Source: Eubacteriales bacterium (GTDB lineage: Bacteria; Bacillota; Clostridia; Oscillospirales; Acutalibacteraceae). Taken from it: DNA of 16,118 bases. This document shows positions 14,524-16,118 of this stretch, piece by piece (position 1 is the first letter of the stretch; every line of letters begins with the position of its first letter). The notes beneath the pieces were generated by a model, which had not been told where the DNA came from, searched no databases, and saw nothing but the letters and a program-made list of their open reading frames with translations. Where the stretch lies: positions 1 through 16,118 of the forward strand of contig JAUMXP010000019.1 in assembly GCA_030529125.1 (NCBI GenBank), in the 5' to 3' direction. A program made the translations under genes and the position numbers.

Positions 14524-14549
14524 AGAATATGTGTTAAGTTATAAGGTAG

Positions 14550-14566
14550 TAGAGTGTAATACTCTA
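14550..14566. repeat. 6-bp inverted repeat upstream of ftsZ
   Basis: TAGAGT (14550-14555) and ACTCTA (14561-14566) mirror each other around GTAAT. It lies 34 bases before the ftsZ ribosome binding site GGGAGG (14600-14605). TGTAAT at 14555-14560 within it could be a -10 box, but no good -35 is seen at the right distance. Confidence 0.4.
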
Positions 14567-14613
14567 AGTATGTGTGTAAAAATTTATGAAATTCCGTTAG
14601 GGAGGATTTTAAT

Positions 14614-15699
14614 ATGGCTTTTGAGTTAGAGAAAGAAATGATCGATTATTTACCAGTTATTAAAGTAATTGGTGTCGGCGGTGGCGGCGGAAACGCTGTA
14701 AACCGTATGATTAAAATGGATGTTAAGAATGTAGAATTTATTGCTGTTAATACTGACGAGCATGTTTTAAGATTCTCACAGGCTGACAAAAAGGTTCAGA
14801 TCGGTGAAAAGTCAACTCGTGGTAAGGGCGCAGGCTCTAAGCCAGAGGTTGGACAGACTGCTGCTGAAGAAAACAGAGAAGAAATCGCAGCTTTACTTAA
14901 AGATACTGACATGGTATTTGTTACTGCCGGTATGGGCGGTGGTACAGGTACAGGTGCTGCTCCTATCGTAGCTAAGATTGCTAAGGATATGGGTATCCTC
15001 ACTGTAGCTGTTGTTACAAAGCCATTTGCATTTGAAGGCAAAAAGCGTATGGCACAGGCTGAGCAGGGTATTGCTGAGCTCGCTGCTTGCGTTGACTCAC
15101 TCATTATCGTTCCAAACGAAAGACTCAAGTACGTTTCTGATCAGTCTATTACTCTTCAGAATGCGTTCTCTATTGCAGACGACGTTTTAAGACAGGGTGT
15201 ACAGAGTATTTCTGACCTCATCGTTGTTCCCGGTCTTGTTAACCTTGACTTTGCTGACGTTACAGCTGTTATGAAAGACGCTGGCTACGCTCACATGGGT
15301 ATTGGTAAAGCTACAGGTAAGGACAAGGCTGCTGTTGCTGCTGAGATGGCTATTTCTTCTGCACTGCTCGAGACTTCTATCGATGGTGCTGAGAGCGTTA
15401 TCATCAACATCACAGCTTCTCCTGACATCACACTCGAAGATATTGACGCTGCTTCTACAATGATTTCTCAGAAAGCTTCTGAAGCTGCAAACATCATCTG
15501 GGGTGCTGTTATCAACGAAGATATGAAGGATGAAATCAGCGTTACTGTTATCGCTGCAGGCTGTGGTTCTAACAATGACAACTCAAAGGCTTTCCCTAAC
15601 TCATCACCTGAGAAGGCTGACGCTTTACAGACAGTAGAAGTTGATTCTTCTGACGATGATGATTCATTCTACGATATTATGTCTATCTTCAACAGCTAA
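14614..15699 (+). CDS. ftsZ: Cell division GTPase FtsZ
   Basis: The tubulin-like GTPase, 361 residues, which polymerises into the Z ring at midcell. IKVIGVGGGGGNAVNRM is the N-terminal nucleotide motif, GGGTGTG the signature loop at 108-114, and NLDFAD at 210-215 the T7 loop, whose Asp212 and Asp215 act on the GTP of the next subunit. The globular domain ends near residue 318. The linker is short, and the tail is acidic (SSDDDDSFYDIMSIFNS) without the usual IPxFLR-type peptide or basic end. GGGAGG at 14600-14605 is eight bases from the ATG, a strong site. Codon use looks biased toward a few preferred codons, as in a highly expressed gene. ftsA is not adjacent. A terminator follows. Confidence 0.97.
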   Translation: MAFELEKEMIDYLPVIKVIGVGGGGGNAVNRMIKMDVKNVEFIAVNTDEHVLRFSQADKKVQIGEKSTRGKGAGSKPEVGQTAAEENREEIAALLKDTDMVFVTAGMGGGTGTGAAPIVAKIAKDMGILTVAVVTKPFAFEGKKRMAQAEQGIAELAACVDSLIIVPNERLKYVSDQSITLQNAFSIADDVLRQGVQSISDLIVVPGLVNLDFADVTAVMKDAGYAHMGIGKATGKDKAAVAAEMAISSALLETSIDGAESVIINITASPDITLEDIDAASTMISQKASEAANIIWGAVINEDMKDEISVTVIAAGCGSNNDNSKAFPNSSPEKADALQTVEVDSSDDDDSFYDIMSIFNS

Positions 15700-15720
15700 G
15701 ATAACTGAATAACAAAATTT

Positions 15721-15750
15721 AAGGGCAACCGTTTTGGTTGCCCTTTTTTA
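15721..15750 (+). terminator. Intrinsic terminator after ftsZ, possibly bidirectional
   Basis: A perfect 10-bp stem AAGGGCAACC (15721-15730) with GGTTGCCCTT (15736-15745) encloses GTTTT and runs into six T at 15744-15749. On the - strand the same stem is followed by AAATTTTG, a weaker tail, so it may also serve the convergent dockerin gene whose stop is 12 bases away. Confidence 0.93.
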
Positions 15751-15761
15751 TATGTTTTGAT

Positions 15762-16118
15762 TTAGTTGAGTTTTGCTACTTTGCGCTGGATTTCAGTTGC
15801 GTCTAAAACTGTGATCAGTGAGTCGCCGTCTAAGTCTGCTCTTGATTTTTGCTCATCATCTAGAATAGATGTTTTTGCTACATCACGCTGAATCACAGTA
15901 GCATCTAGCACAGATATCATTGAATCACCATTGACATCGCCGATTTCATAATCCGCAGGTGCGGTAGTATTTTTCCAATTCAGGAATGGGAATTGCTTTT
16001 GATAGTCTGTGTCTAAGTATAAACCTGTGCAGTATGCTGTCTGGCCTAAGCTGATGGTGCTAAGAATCAGAGGCTGAGCCTGTCCGCCCTTGCCGTTAGA
16101 GAAAATTACGTGATAAAC
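15762..16118 (-). CDS. Secreted dockerin type I protein, C-terminal part (partial; possible starch-binding module upstream)
   Basis: On the - strand 118 codons are open from the right edge to a TAA at 15764-15762. The last 60 residues form a type I dockerin with two calcium loops, DVNGDSMISVLD followed by ATVIQRDVAK, and DLDGDSLITVLD followed by ATEIQRKVAK, each with Asp/Asn at loop positions 1, 3, 5 and 12. Dockerins attach secreted enzymes to cohesins of cellulosome-like or amylosome complexes. The part before it (VYHVIFSNGKGGQAQPL) resembles the end of a CBM26-like starch-binding module, which would suit an amylase-type enzyme; this part is tentative. The catalytic region and start lie outside the window. 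It is convergent with ftsZ and unrelated to division. Confidence 0.85.
   Translation of the reverse strand, partial: VYHVIFSNGKGGQAQPLILSTISLGQTAYCTGLYLDTDYQKQFPFLNWKNTTAPADYEIGDVNGDSMISVLDATVIQRDVAKTSILDDEQKSRADLDGDSLITVLDATEIQRKVAKLN

Noticed and set aside
14512..14545. Standard sigma-A promoter for ftsZ from TTGAAA and TATAAG
   Set aside because: The spacing is 22 bases, too long for sigma-A, and no better pair was found.
14796..15128. 110-codon open frame on the - strand inside ftsZ
   Set aside because: It is antisense to the most conserved part of FtsZ, and its Ala/Ser/Pro-rich product reflects the GTP-binding codons read backwards.
1..16118. CRISPR array, insertion sequence, prophage or tRNA
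   Set aside because: No regularly spaced repeats, transposase or integrase frames, or cloverleaf sequences were seen on either strand by eye.

Overview
The window looks like chromosomal DNA from a Gram-positive anaerobe of the class Clostridia, most likely Ruminococcus or a close relative in the Oscillospiraceae. The reasons are the Firmicutes-type mraZ-rsmH-ftsL-PBP(PASTA)-mraY-ftsW-murG order, strong AGGAGG-type ribosome binding sites, a DUF4358-type lipoprotein beside a DHHW protein, and a Ruminococcus-style dockerin at the right edge. The DNA is moderately AT-rich. No mobile element, CRISPR array, tRNA or rRNA was seen.

Layout. (1) 1-1600: the tail of an unidentified gene overlaps rsmD (16S rRNA methyltransferase). 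coaD (CoA synthesis) and a gene for a coiled-coil protein follow, and a strong terminator closes the unit. (2) 1740-3537: a promoter drives a two-gene unit, a DUF4358-like lipoprotein and a membrane-anchored DHHW/SGNH-like protein, which also ends in a terminator. (3) 3633-15750: a division and cell-wall (dcw) cluster of mraZ, rsmH, ftsL-like, class B PBP with PASTA repeats, mraY, ftsW, murG, murA, ftsQ/divIB and ftsZ, all on the + strand and closed by a terminator. (4) 15762-16118: the 3' end of a convergent gene on the - strand for a secreted dockerin protein, possibly with a starch-binding module.

How the genes work together. MurA makes the first committed peptidoglycan precursor. MraY and MurG build lipid I and lipid II. 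FtsW polymerises lipid II and the class B PBP cross-links it at the septum. FtsL and DivIB/FtsQ regulate that synthase, and FtsZ forms the ring that organises it. The cluster is reduced: murE, murF, murD, murC, murB and ftsA are not among these genes, and murA is present.

Most of the less expected signal is between genes. The mraZ promoter is followed by three GTG boxes at an exact 10-bp period, as expected for an MraZ autoregulatory operator. A 378-bp gap before ftsL holds promoter-like sites and a run of short inverted repeats that could fold as RNA. An intrinsic terminator and a perfect 11-bp inverted repeat separate ftsL from the PBP gene. A 14-bp inverted repeat abuts the murA ribosome binding site, and two inverted repeats precede ftsZ. 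Several membrane proteins share long, basic cytoplasmic N-termini with an RRY[ST] motif, while FtsZ ends in an acidic, atypical tail. No wholly new system is evident; these are regulatory and protein-tail oddities within a conserved locus.
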